Shown: positions 26,067-34,376, counted from the first letter of the stretch. The stretch is 64,000 nucleotides of DNA from Alistipes sp. (GCA_017474235.1 JAFVIB010000004.1:124001-188000), one strand, 5' to 3'. Program-made: numbers and translations. The notes: generated from the sequence alone by a model not told the origin.

Positions 26067-27544
26067 TCTGTCCAATCTCCATTCTCTTTGATAATCTCAA
26101 TCAGACGATCGAGAGCCTGCTCCTGCGGGATATTTCGACAGACAACCTCACGACCCTTGTAGAGCGTAATTTTGCCCGCAGCTGCGCCAACATATCCGTA
26201 GTCGGCATCTGCCATCTCGCCCGGACCATTTACAATACAGCCCATAACTCCGATTTTAAGCCCTTTGAGATGTGAGGTTTTTGCCTTGATTTGCGCAAGT
26301 GTACCTTCGATGTCGTAGAGCGTGCGACCACAGCTCGGACAGGCTATATACTCTGTGTGTGAGATTCTTACGCGCGATGCTTGGAGAATATTAAGCTCAA
26401 TATTGGTAATCTGCTCCTCTGTTAGATTAGGTGCATCTACCCACACTCCGTCAGCAAGCCCGTCAAGCATCAGCTGACCCATATCGGCAGCCGCCTTTAT
26501 AGCGACACTCTCCAATGAAGTATCGTTGTATTTACGACGAATAATGACAGGCTGCTTTTCGCACTCAAGGCTAAGTATTGCTGCTCGCCACTCTGCCGTA
26601 GGGTTGTCAGAAAGACTATCTATGACTATAAAATCGTCAGTAACTTCGCTATGAATTATCGGAGTCTGAACATTTGAACGACGGCGGTACTCTGTCGGGC
26701 TGTAACGCTCCGGATAGGCAACCGAGAACTCTCCGTTTCGAGAAGCAAAGTACTCCACAAGCTGCTTTGCAACAGGAATCTCATTCTCCGGAGCCTCTGT
26801 GAGCGATACACGAATAGTATCTCCAATACCATCTGCCATCAGCGCGCCAATGCCCACAGCACTCTTAATACGACCCTCGATGCCGTTACCAGCCTCTGTC
26901 ACTCCGAGGTGGATAGGGTAGTGCATACCCTCTCTGTCCATAGCCTCGACCAGCAGACGATATGCGTGGACCATAACGCGGGTATTTGATGACTTCATCG
27001 ACACTACAACTTGGTCAAACTCGGCAGCACGGCATCGTCTGAGGAACAACATCGCCGAGGCAACCATACCTTGTGGTGTATCGCCATACTTATCGACCAT
27101 ATCCCTTGCCAGCGAGCCGTGATTGACACCTATGCGCAGAGCCACTCCGCGGGTGCGACACTTCTCAATCAGAGCCTCCAACTCGCCACCCTCTGTGCGG
27201 TAATTTCCGGGGTTTATGCGCACCTTATCCACATAGTCGGCAGCAATAGATGCAATCTCAGGCACAAAGTGTATATCGGCAACAATGGCAGTCTTATATC
27301 CGTCTGAGCGTAGGGCAGGCATAATTTGTGCAAACGCTTCACCCTCCTTGCGACCCTGTGCCGTAAGGCGGACAATGGGCGCACCGACATCGGCAATGCG
27401 CTCTATTTGTGCCACAGATGCTGCCACATCGGCAGTGGCGGTATTGGTCATAGACTGCACAGCAATAGGATTTGAACCACCTATTTTGGTGCTGCCAATA
27501 GTAACTTCTATGCTCTCTCGACGAGAAAATTTTGTCAAATTCAT
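26060..27544 (-). CDS. ispG: 4-hydroxy-3-methylbut-2-en-1-yl diphosphate synthase
   Basis: Iron-sulfur enzyme converting MEcPP to HMBPP, the step before IspH. N-terminal TIM-barrel (about 1-260, with VQSMTNTAT and VRINPGN), then an insert (about 275-395), then the cluster domain with CPSC (Cys402, Cys405), GCIVNGPGE (Cys436, Glu443). The insert makes this the three-domain type found in Bacteroidota and plants. At 494 residues it is shorter than the roughly 600 residues I recall for Bacteroides and Porphyromonas, so the insert appears reduced. It is divergent from recG, with its own -7 box. Confidence 0.95.
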   Translation of the reverse strand: MNLTKFSRRESIEVTIGSTKIGGSNPIAVQSMTNTATADVAASVAQIERIADVGAPIVRLTAQGRKEGEAFAQIMPALRSDGYKTAIVADIHFVPEIASIAADYVDKVRINPGNYRTEGGELEALIEKCRTRGVALRIGVNHGSLARDMVDKYGDTPQGMVASAMLFLRRCRAAEFDQVVVSMKSSNTRVMVHAYRLLVEAMDREGMHYPIHLGVTEAGNGIEGRIKSAVGIGALMADGIGDTIRVSLTEAPENEIPVAKQLVEYFASRNGEFSVAYPERYSPTEYRRRSNVQTPIIHSEVTDDFIVIDSLSDNPTAEWRAAILSLECEKQPVIIRRKYNDTSLESVAIKAAADMGQLMLDGLADGVWVDAPNLTEEQITNIELNILQASRVRISHTEYIACPSCGRTLYDIEGTLAQIKAKTSHLKGLKIGVMGCIVNGPGEMADADYGYVGAAAGKITLYKGREVVCRNIPQEQALDRLIEIIKENGDWTEC

Positions 27545-27566
27545 AGCAAAACCATTTTACTGACTA

Positions 27567-27574
27567 CAAAAATA
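27567..27574 (-). promoter_or_regulatory. Candidate -7 box for ispG-wbqC
   Basis: TATTTTTG on the minus strand, matching TAnnTTTG, 22 bases upstream of the ispG ATG. No clear upstream TTTG. Confidence 0.5.
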
Positions 27575-27586
27575 GGTATTTTTTAT

Positions 27587-27594
27587 TAATTTTG
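27587..27594 (+). promoter_or_regulatory. Candidate -7 box for recG
   Basis: TAATTTTG, matching TAnnTTTG, ends four bases before the GTG at 27599. The transcript would therefore be leaderless or nearly so. Confidence 0.5.
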
Positions 27595-27598
27595 TATC

Positions 27599-29713
27599 GT
27601 GGACTTTTTAGATAATAATATAAAGTTTATCTCCGGAGTGGGAGAGGTGCGTGCAAAATTGCTGTCAAAAGAGATTGGTGTGCGTACGGTGCGTGATATG
27701 CTCTACCACTTTCCGTTCCGTTATATCGACCGCACGAAGATATACACTATCGGCGAGCTGAATGAGGCAAATACGCAGGGTGGCTATATTCAAATTCGAG
27801 GTCGTGTGACGGGTAAAAACTTCTTTGGCGAGGGTCGTAATCAGCGATTTGTCGTCTATATTTCTGACAATACGGGTCGTGCAGAGCTTATATGGTTTCG
27901 TGGCATAAAGTGGGTAGAGAGTAAGTTTGAACTTGGTCGTGAATACCTGATTTTTGGTCGCCCGACATTCTTCCGCAGTGAGTTGAGTATGGTACATCCC
28001 GAGGTTGAGCCGATAGAGGTGGCTTTGGCGCGTAAGGAGAAGTGTCCGATGCAGGGTATATATTCGACAACCGAGAAACTCTCATCTGCCCTCGGCACAA
28101 AGGGGATGTATAACATTATAGGCAAGATTTGGGAGGGAGCAAAGGGTAAGATATACGACTATATGCCCGACTATCTCCGTACACGGTATGGACTTATGCC
28201 GCTTGAGGAGGCTCTCTATAATATTCACTTCCCTCAGTCGCAGGTTCTGCTCAAACAGGCGCAATATCGACTTAAGTTTGACGAACTGTTTGGTATTCAG
28301 CTCAATATCCAATCTCTCCGCTCGGCAAGAACGGAGGCTCGTGCGGGTTTTCACTTTGGCAAGGTAGGTAATTATTTCAACACCTTCTACAACTCTCGTC
28401 TGCCATTTCCGCTTACCGATGCGCAGAAGAGGGTTATAAAGGAGATTCGTACAGATACGGTGTCGGGTTGCCAGATGAATCGCCTTTTGCAGGGAGATGT
28501 GGGTAGCGGAAAGACCGTTGTGGCACTGCTCTCGATGATACTTGCCGTAGATAATGGTTATCAGGCGTGTATGATGGCTCCTACCGAGATTCTTGCAAGG
28601 CAACACTACGCTACAATAGTCAAGATGGTGGGCGATATAGGTCTGCGCGTGGGTGTGCTTACGGGTACAACAAAGGCAAAGGAGCGCAGGGAGACTCTTG
28701 CAGCCCTCTCTGCGGGGGAGATAGATATTCTTGTCGGTACACACGCACTGCTTGAGGAGCGTGTGCAGTTTTCTAACCTCGGCTTTGTGGTTATTGATGA
28801 GCAACATCGCTTTGGAGTTGAGCAGAGGGCGCGCCTATGGACAAAAAATAACAATCCACCCCATATCCTTGTTATGACGGCAACGCCTATTCCGCGTACG
28901 CTGGCAATGACACTCTATGGTGACCTCGATGTATCTATTATCGACCAACTACCTCCGGGCAGACAGCCGATAAAGACCGTTCACTACTACGACTCGGCTC
29001 GCCTACGCCTCTTTGGGTTTATGCGTGAGCAGATAGCGCAGGGTCGGCAGATTTATATTGTCTATCCGCTTATCAAGGAGTCGGAGAAGGCAGATTATGC
29101 CAACCTTGAAGAGGGCTTTGCAGCTATTGTTCAGGATTTTCCGCTACCAAAGTATCGTGTGTCGGCTTGCCACGGCAAGATGAAGCCGGAGGATAAGGAG
29201 GAGTCTATGCGCCAATTTAAGTGTGGTGAGGCGGATATACTTGTGGCTACATCTGTAATAGAGGTGGGTGTGGATGTGCCTAATGCAACGGTAATGGTCA
29301 TAGAGTCGGCAGAGCGTTTTGGTCTTGCGCAGCTCCATCAGCTCAGAGGGCGTGTAGGTCGTGGTGCAAACCAATCGTACTGTATTCTGATGTCTGACGA
29401 GAAGCTGTCGAAGGAGTCGCGCACACGCCTTGAGGCTATGTGTGAAACTACAGACGGTTTCCGCCTTGCAGAGCTTGACCTGCAACTGCGTGGCGCAGGA
29501 GATATCAACGGCACACTACAGAGTGGCGAGGCGATAAGCCTTAAGATTGCCAATCCGGCTCTCGACAATCAGATACTTCAGGTGGCACAGCAGGCTGCTA
29601 TCGGTCTGCTTACAATAGATTCATCTCTCTCAGAGCCGCAACACTATCCGCTCAGGGAGCTCAAGGCGCGTTATTCGACGGAGAAAGATATAGATTTTTC
29701 AAAAATATCGTAA
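27599..29713 (+). CDS. recG: ATP-dependent DNA helicase RecG
   Basis: Remodels stalled replication forks and recombination intermediates. Starts with GTG at 27599; the protein then reads DFLDNNIKFISGVG, the usual RecG beginning, so no residues are missing. The wedge/OB domain spans about 60-160 and is followed by helicase motifs: Walker A GDVGSGKT (about 299-306), DEQH, TATPIPRT, and the C-terminal QLRGRVGRG, then LRGAGDI. 704 residues, normal. It is divergent from ispG. DUF3108 follows after 30 bases. Confidence 0.97.
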   Translation: MDFLDNNIKFISGVGEVRAKLLSKEIGVRTVRDMLYHFPFRYIDRTKIYTIGELNEANTQGGYIQIRGRVTGKNFFGEGRNQRFVVYISDNTGRAELIWFRGIKWVESKFELGREYLIFGRPTFFRSELSMVHPEVEPIEVALARKEKCPMQGIYSTTEKLSSALGTKGMYNIIGKIWEGAKGKIYDYMPDYLRTRYGLMPLEEALYNIHFPQSQVLLKQAQYRLKFDELFGIQLNIQSLRSARTEARAGFHFGKVGNYFNTFYNSRLPFPLTDAQKRVIKEIRTDTVSGCQMNRLLQGDVGSGKTVVALLSMILAVDNGYQACMMAPTEILARQHYATIVKMVGDIGLRVGVLTGTTKAKERRETLAALSAGEIDILVGTHALLEERVQFSNLGFVVIDEQHRFGVEQRARLWTKNNNPPHILVMTATPIPRTLAMTLYGDLDVSIIDQLPPGRQPIKTVHYYDSARLRLFGFMREQIAQGRQIYIVYPLIKESEKADYANLEEGFAAIVQDFPLPKYRVSACHGKMKPEDKEESMRQFKCGEADILVATSVIEVGVDVPNATVMVIESAERFGLAQLHQLRGRVGRGANQSYCILMSDEKLSKESRTRLEAMCETTDGFRLAELDLQLRGAGDINGTLQSGEAISLKIANPALDNQILQVAQQAAIGLLTIDSSLSEPQHYPLRELKARYSTEKDIDFSKIS

Positions 29714-29743
29714 TATGGAGCAGATATTGCTCGTTATAACTAT

Positions 29744-30538
29744 ATGAGAAGATTATTTATAATACTGTTTTCACTCACCATATTACCACTCTCAGCGCAG
29801 GTCTATAGCGTTGGCGAGCGATTAGACTACCGCGTGGCTTATAAGGCTATGCTGGTGCCAAATACGGAGATGGCGACAGTCACGGTGCAGACAACTCTCG
29901 ATACATTGCAGGGTAAGCCGGTCTATCGCGTTATGGGTTTGGGTAAGATTATGCCTGAGTATCGCTGGTTTTTCAACCTTGAGGATAGATATGACATCCT
30001 TGTCGATACCTTGACAAAGCGTACTGCCCGTTTTGAGAGCAATATTCGAGAGGGTGACTATACCTTCCGCAGCCACTACCGTTACGATTGGGACAGCCTT
30101 AAGGTGCATACTTGGGCGCAGAGCCGACAGAATGCTCCGCGAACAAAGAGTATGCAGCTTACAGAGCGTAGTATGGACCCCGTGTCGCTATACTTCAACC
30201 TCCGCTCGATAGATGCATCAACACTCAAAGAGGGTGAGCAACATAATCTCGAAATGGTGCTTGAGGATACAATCAGGGTACTGAAATTCAGACTCTTAGG
30301 GCGTGAGGTGTGTCGCGTGCCGCAGAAGGGTCGATTTAGAACAATCAAGCTCGCCTGTACGCTCGGAACAAGCGAGGGCTTCTCGTTTACAGATGGCTCG
30401 GAGTTCTTTATATGGATTACCGATGACAAGAATAAGTTCCCGCTACTGCTTGAGTCGCCTATACGAATAGGCAGTATCAGAGCCTATATTTCTGATTTTA
30501 AGGGATTAAAATACCCACTGGATAGTAAAATCAAATAA
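29744..30538 (+). CDS. DUF3108 secreted protein
   Basis: 264 residues with signal peptide 1-18 (cleavage near LSAQ) and a beta-rich body. The opening YSVGERLDYRVAYKAM and the later DSLKVHTWAQ and EFFIWITDDKNKFPLLLE patterns are those of DUF3108 proteins, which are periplasmic in Bacteroidota and Proteobacteria. The function is unknown. It is probably transcribed with recG (30-base gap, no terminator). Confidence 0.85.
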   Translation: MRRLFIILFSLTILPLSAQVYSVGERLDYRVAYKAMLVPNTEMATVTVQTTLDTLQGKPVYRVMGLGKIMPEYRWFFNLEDRYDILVDTLTKRTARFESNIREGDYTFRSHYRYDWDSLKVHTWAQSRQNAPRTKSMQLTERSMDPVSLYFNLRSIDASTLKEGEQHNLEMVLEDTIRVLKFRLLGREVCRVPQKGRFRTIKLACTLGTSEGFSFTDGSEFFIWITDDKNKFPLLLESPIRIGSIRAYISDFKGLKYPLDSKIK

Positions 30539-30544
30539 ATTGAC

Positions 30545-30552
30545 TACCTTTG
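30545..30552 (+). promoter_or_regulatory. Candidate -7 box for the coiled-coil membrane protein
   Basis: TACCTTTG, a perfect TAnnTTTG match, 18 bases before the ATG at 30571. Confidence 0.55.
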
Positions 30553-30570
30553 CAGTCAAATTGAAGAGTT

Positions 30571-31503
30571 ATGGATAATAATAAGTACGACTACGATTAC
30601 GAAGACGACCGTTATGACGACTATGATCAGTCGGAGGCAGATGCCGCGGTCAAGAAATCTATTCGAGGTTACCGAGTAGTGATTGTCCTGCTTGCAGTTA
30701 TTCTGGCAGGTATCTCGGCTCTATACTTCAACATAAATCGCCAGCAGCAGCGCGATTATGAGCTTCTGAGGGTTGATCGTGACTCTATTCAGAGTGACCT
30801 TTCACACCTGATTACCGAGTATGATAGTCTGAAGTTTACAAATGACACTATTGCAGCAAAGCTTGTTGAGGCAAATGAGATGATGGAGCAGCTCAAGCGC
30901 GAGCGTCGCTGGAACTATGCCAAGATTAAGGAGTACGAGAAGGAGGTTGGAACTCTGCGCAGTGTTATGCGTAACTACCTGAAGCAGATTGACTCGCTCA
31001 ATAATCTCAATAAGAAGTTGGTTGCCGAGAATGTGACCTATCGTAAGGAGATCTCTACCGCACGCCTGCGTGCAGATGTTGCTGAGGAGAAGGCTTCGGA
31101 GCTTGAGAACAGAGTGCGTCAGGGAGCAGTGCTTCGCGCGCGTGATATAACTATGGTAGCCCTCAATGCCCGTGATAATGTGGTGTCGAGAATAAAGAAT
31201 GCAGTTACGCTGCGTGTAGATTTTGCCATTTCGTCAAATGAGCTTGCAGCTCCGGGTAATAGAAAGGTCTATATGTGCATCAAGTCTCCGGATGGCTATC
31301 TGCTCACCTCGGAGAGTATGCCAACCTTTGAGTATCAGGGTATGAATGTCGGCTACTCGGCAGTTCGCGAGGTCGATTATCAGAATGAGGATGTAGATGT
31401 TAGTATCTACTATCGCGGAAGCGGCTTTACCGAGGGTCAGTACACTATCGAGATCTATACCGATGGTAATCTGATTGGCTCAGGCTCGGTCTCTATGCGA
31501 TAA
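30571..31503 (+). CDS. Single-pass membrane protein with long coiled coil
   Basis: 310 residues. An acidic, tyrosine-rich cytoplasmic tail (1-25), one membrane helix (about 35-54), a long heptad-rich coiled coil (about 58-185), and a C-terminal beta-rich domain (about 190-310) ending GSGSVSMR. The outside-facing C-terminal domain looks like a small beta-sandwich. I do not recognise a named family, though proteins of this layout occur across Bacteroidales. It has its own -7 box and a terminator, so it is a single-gene unit. Confidence 0.75.
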   Translation: MDNNKYDYDYEDDRYDDYDQSEADAAVKKSIRGYRVVIVLLAVILAGISALYFNINRQQQRDYELLRVDRDSIQSDLSHLITEYDSLKFTNDTIAAKLVEANEMMEQLKRERRWNYAKIKEYEKEVGTLRSVMRNYLKQIDSLNNLNKKLVAENVTYRKEISTARLRADVAEEKASELENRVRQGAVLRARDITMVALNARDNVVSRIKNAVTLRVDFAISSNELAAPGNRKVYMCIKSPDGYLLTSESMPTFEYQGMNVGYSAVREVDYQNEDVDVSIYYRGSGFTEGQYTIEIYTDGNLIGSGSVSMR

Positions 31504-31522
31504 AGTGTAGGAATATGTTAGG

Positions 31523-31555
31523 GGCGTTGTCAAATAGCAGACAACGCCTTTTTTT
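31523..31555 (+). terminator. Rho-independent terminator
   Basis: Perfect 9-bp stem GGCGTTGTC/GACAACGCC (31523-31531 with 31540-31548), 8-base loop and seven T. Ends the coiled-coil gene. Confidence 0.9.
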
Positions 31556-31600
31556 GTACATTTAGTCGTATTTATACTACAATAGATATAAAAGGTTGTG

Positions 31601-31617
31601 GTGATAGAGTATATCAC
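31601..31617. promoter_or_regulatory. Inverted repeat inside the AraC-type promoter
   Basis: GTGATA-GAGTA-TATCAC, a 6-bp palindrome with a 5-base centre, lies between the candidate upstream element (TTG at 31596-31598) and the -7 box. The position is that of a repressor operator. Confidence 0.5.
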
Positions 31618-31618
31618 T

Positions 31619-31626
31619 TACATTTG
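31619..31626 (+). promoter_or_regulatory. -7 box of the AraC-type regulator gene
   Basis: TACATTTG, a perfect TAnnTTTG match, 27 bases before the ATG at 31654. Confidence 0.6.
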
Positions 31627-31653
31627 CACTAAATCAATTAAACATCAATCAAA

Positions 31654-32499
31654 ATGCACAATGTAGAACAACCAGAAATTGTAAGAATTGTAGAGAATCA
31701 GAGTACCGATGTTACGATGATTAGACTCTCGCGCTTGGCTGTCGGAATGGTATTCCGAGGTGTAAAAATCGTTCATCATAACGACCACTGTACAAAGATT
31801 AATCCAGGAATGTTGTTCCTCCTTGACCAAGGCGTTCACTATATCGAGCATCGGGCTGATGAGGATGGTTTTGAGCAGGTTGTATTCTACATTTCGGAGT
31901 CGGAGCTGCAAAATATCATTCTCAATCTGTCGAGTATCCACGCAGTAGATTGTCATAGCGCTCATAGCTGCGATGAGTGTCGTCACCATAATTTTGTTGT
32001 CGAGCGTCCTTCGGCAATGGTGGCAGACCTCTTTCGTGCGGTACATAACTCCTGCCGTCTCAAGGAGTTTCGTCAAGATAAGGTGACACATATGTTGAGA
32101 CTTTCGGAACTTGTATATCAGATATTCAGTGGCGAGGATAGCTGTCTGCGTAGCCACCTTGCCGCAGGTGCTGATATGTATAATGCGCAGTTTGCCCGCC
32201 AAATCTATGACAGCATCTTTGCCGATACATCCATCGAGCGACTCGCCGAACAGACAAACCGCTCACTGACATCTTTCAAGAAGGAGTTCTATCGGCAATT
32301 TGATACTTCACCCCATAAATGGTTTGTCACTCAACGACTCGAGCGCGCCAAGATTCTTCTGCTATCTACCACTAAGACAATCTCTGAGATAGGTGCGGAC
32401 TGTGCCTTTACCAATATCTCGCACTTTATCAAACTCTTCAAGAGCCGCTACCATACCACTCCGGCACTCTATCGCAAGCAGAATTATGCAAAAAAGTAA
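31654..32499 (+). CDS. AraC-family transcriptional regulator
   Basis: 281 residues. The N-terminal part (about 1-165) is a cupin-like ligand-binding or dimerisation domain with a Cys/His cluster (HSCDECRHHNF near 105-115). The C-terminal 100 residues form the two helix-turn-helix units: IERLAEQTNRSLTSFKKEF and ISEIGADCAFTNISHFIKLF, ending with the usual YRKQ. The ligand is unknown. Flanking terminators make it a stand-alone gene, and no dependent operon is adjacent on the same strand. An inverted repeat in its own promoter hints at autoregulation. Confidence 0.92.
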   Translation: MHNVEQPEIVRIVENQSTDVTMIRLSRLAVGMVFRGVKIVHHNDHCTKINPGMLFLLDQGVHYIEHRADEDGFEQVVFYISESELQNIILNLSSIHAVDCHSAHSCDECRHHNFVVERPSAMVADLFRAVHNSCRLKEFRQDKVTHMLRLSELVYQIFSGEDSCLRSHLAAGADMYNAQFARQIYDSIFADTSIERLAEQTNRSLTSFKKEFYRQFDTSPHKWFVTQRLERAKILLLSTTKTISEIGADCAFTNISHFIKLFKSRYHTTPALYRKQNYAKK

Positions 32500-32504
32500 G
32501 AGAA

Positions 32505-32544
32505 AGCCCCCAAGGGTTTTACACCATTGGGGGCTAACTTTTTT
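32505..32544 (+). terminator. Rho-independent terminator after the AraC gene
   Basis: 9-bp stem AGCCCCCAA/TTGGGGGCT (32505-32513 with 32527-32535) followed, after AAC, by six T. Confidence 0.85.
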
Positions 32545-32558
32545 CGCGATGCACAGTG

Positions 32559-33119
32559 TTAAAACAATCTGTGGGAGCTACTTTCAGGGATGTATGTAAA
32601 AGATGAGAGGATTTTGCCAAAGGAGCCGTCAATCATCTTGTCGTGAGATTTTCCTACACCTGTACAGACAACAGTAAAGAGGCTGTTGTGCAATAGCATT
32701 GCATAGATACGCTGAGCAACATTTTTGTTGTATGTAATATCGACATACTTTGCAGGTGTGGTATTAACATAACCATCCATAATAGGAGATACCTCTTTAA
32801 CGGTGATTTTGCTACTGCCACTCATAATATTTTCTACAGTCTGATCGACAAATTTTTCGAGATAAATCTCAAGGCTTCGACTTGGTGATACACCTTGCTC
32901 TGGAGATACGGCAACTTTGGTTATATTCAACTGAAGAGGGAGACGATAGCCGGTTATCACAGTTGTAGTAGCATCTTTTGCCGGCATAATGTTCCAACCC
33001 TTTACATTGTGTAACTCTATACCGTCATAAAAGAAAGATTTAGACTTTTGAGCGTTGGCATCAACAGTAATGCAAGTTAATAATCCGCATAATAGGATGG
33101 AGAATAAAAATCTTTTCAT
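32559..33119 (-). CDS. Secreted hypothetical protein
   Basis: 186 residues from the ATG at 33117-33119, which begins a clear signal peptide (1-24, cleavage near ANAQ). The rest has the pattern of a small alpha/beta domain reminiscent of PsbP/DcrB folds (FYDGIELHNVKGWNI at the start of the mature part), but the match is by eye and weak. The function is unknown. It is co-transcribed with the interrupted gene immediately upstream, whose stop overlaps the region before this start. Convergent with the AraC gene. Confidence 0.7.
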   Translation of the reverse strand: MKRFLFSILLCGLLTCITVDANAQKSKSFFYDGIELHNVKGWNIMPAKDATTTVITGYRLPLQLNITKVAVSPEQGVSPSRSLEIYLEKFVDQTVENIMSGSSKITVKEVSPIMDGYVNTTPAKYVDITYNKNVAQRIYAMLLHNSLFTVVCTGVGKSHDKMIDGSFGKILSSFTYIPESSSHRLF

Positions 33120-33124
33120 AGTCA

Positions 33125-33793
33125 CTATTGTAAAGAGTTAATCAAATCTAATACACTTTGGTTGTATCTTTTCAGTACTCGATCCCAAGCCTTGAAACAC
33201 TCATCGTTTGTGCCACAATCGTTGCTGGCAATTTCTGACATCAGGCGTACTCGATAGCATATATTGTCCTGCCCGAGTCGCTCTTTGACCTCAATGCGTG
33301 TGCGCACTGTAACATAGGCAAATCGCTGTACCTCCCAAGAACTACGAATCCAACCGGCAGATTTGTCGCTGATTTCGAGATTTGGGAATAGGTCTGAGAT
33401 AGTGATGATAAGTCTTTTCCATACCTCGTCTTTGTTCAAATCAGGGCGAACATTAACAGTCATATTTTTGTTAGCAAGGTCGCTACTTACTTCAGATGCA
33501 GAGAAAGACTCATCCTCCTCAAGGTTGAAAGTAAGGGTGTTTCGTTTGTCAGATTTGTACACGCGCACGGTGCGGTCGATATAGCCCGGAGCTGTCAGCC
33601 TGAGCATTACATAGTCTTGTTTTTTCATTGTAAGGGTGTATGAACCCTCTCCTACCTATGCACCGTTCAAAATAATCTTTGCGTTGTCGGGAACTACATT
33701 GATGGTTTTTGCTCCACGCTGTCCGAATAGTTGAGCAGATGCTGATGTGGATAATCCCAACAAGATAAATAGTAATAAAATACTCTTCTTCAT
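33125..33793 (-). pseudogene. Secreted PEGA-like protein interrupted by an in-frame TAG
   Basis: Reading from the ATG at 33791-33793 gives a signal peptide (1-20, ending SASAQ), then TINVVPDNAKIILNGA, and a TAG at codon 46 (33656-33658). The same frame then continues without break for 176 codons to 33125. The part after the TAG starts VGEGSYTLTM and continues in register as the rest of a PEGA-like beta unit (NGA-x-VGEG), so the two halves belong to one gene of about 222 residues. Translation from the internal ATG (33626-33628) would give 167 residues without a signal peptide. A single base change (for instance from GAG, CAG or AAG) explains the stop. The promoter is intact. Confidence 0.8.
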
Positions 33794-33826
33794 AATTAGA
33801 ATATGTTTAGTGATTATATTTGATTA

Positions 33827-33834
33827 CAAAGGTA
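33827..33834 (-). promoter_or_regulatory. -7 box of the interrupted secreted-protein operon
   Basis: TACCTTTG on the minus strand, a perfect TAnnTTTG match, 33 bases upstream of the ATG at 33793. It shows that the unit is probably still transcribed. Confidence 0.55.
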
Positions 33835-33872
33835 GTGAGTGAATATCTAAAAGAGGGGAGGGTGTGCGTCGA

Positions 33873-34112
33873 TTAAAGTGGACAGTTGTGTTGATTTTTT
33901 TGACACTCACAGATGTAGTCGTCAGATAGAAGTGCGAAGAGATTGACATTTAGAGCCATTGATACTCTGTGAATGAGCGCGCTATCAAGGCTTGCGCGCT
34001 CGAATATGTCGTAAATGTTGCTCCTCCCGCAGCAGATTTTGCGAGCAAGCCAAGTAGGGGTTCGTTCCTGCCTACGAAGTTCGTCCCTAATAAAGTTCCC
34101 TAAGTGGACCAT
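33873..34112 (-). CDS. Small XRE-type helix-turn-helix protein
   Basis: 79 residues, almost entirely one helix-turn-helix domain: HLGNFIRDELRRQ as the first helices, then TWLARKICCGRSNIYDIF as the recognition region, then helices ending NLFALLSDDY. The short Cys/His-containing tail (CECQKNQHNC) could bind a metal, but this is speculative. Orphan regulators of this type are common in Bacteroidales. It lies downstream of a structured RNA region on the same strand and is preceded by a 16-base palindrome, a possible autoregulatory site. No toxin or restriction partner is adjacent. Confidence 0.82.
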   Translation of the reverse strand: MVHLGNFIRDELRRQERTPTWLARKICCGRSNIYDIFERASLDSALIHRVSMALNVNLFALLSDDYICECQKNQHNCPL

Positions 34113-34128
34113 TGCAGTCGCATTACTT

Positions 34129-34144
34129 AGCTATTTGAATAGCT
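34129..34144. promoter_or_regulatory. 16-base palindrome before the XRE gene
   Basis: AGCTATT-TG-AATAGCT, 7-bp arms, 17 bases upstream of the XRE start codon. As DNA it would suit a small dimeric HTH regulator; as RNA it would form a hairpin. Confidence 0.5.
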
Positions 34145-34206
34145 TGCATATCAACCCATTATGCGAAATTTTACAAAAAGATAGCGCAGGGTTGAAATTT
34201 CATTTC

Positions 34207-34336
34207 GCCAAGCAGGTCTTAGGATACCATAGTGTTAAAATGAACAACAACCTTGCGCCGTATCCATAGTGGATATGACGAAAGATGTCGTCTGCTTACT
34301 CTTTAACACTATTCGAATTTCCTAAGTTCGCTTGGC
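34207..34336 (-). ncRNA. Rod-shaped structured RNA, 6S-RNA-like candidate
   Basis: Three nested perfect stems close a 130-base rod: 34207-34213 with 34330-34336 (7 bp), 34218-34224 with 34320-34326 (7 bp), 34229-34239 with 34302-34312 (11 bp). Inside is an open bubble (34240-34258 opposite 34278-34301) containing a small 5-bp hairpin (34277-34281 with 34288-34292), and a terminal hairpin (34261-34266 with 34270-34275, loop TAG). A closing stem, central bubble and terminal stem are the layout of 6S RNA, which mimics an open promoter. The strand is inferred from a consensus -7 box at 34377-34384. The alternative is a structured leader of the XRE gene. Confidence 0.6.
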
Positions 34337-34376
34337 AAGAATAAACTTACGCTTCCGTAGTTATGTATGTATGATG

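Noticed and set aside
28082..28807. 241-codon frame antisense to recG
   Set aside because: Composition unlike real proteins here (Cys/His/Leu-rich) and opposite to intact helicase motifs.
34207..34336. Integron attC site or transposon end
   Set aside because: The nested arms form an RNA-like rod with a bubble; there are no recombination core sites, no flanking duplication, and the nearby recombinase is a housekeeping XerC.
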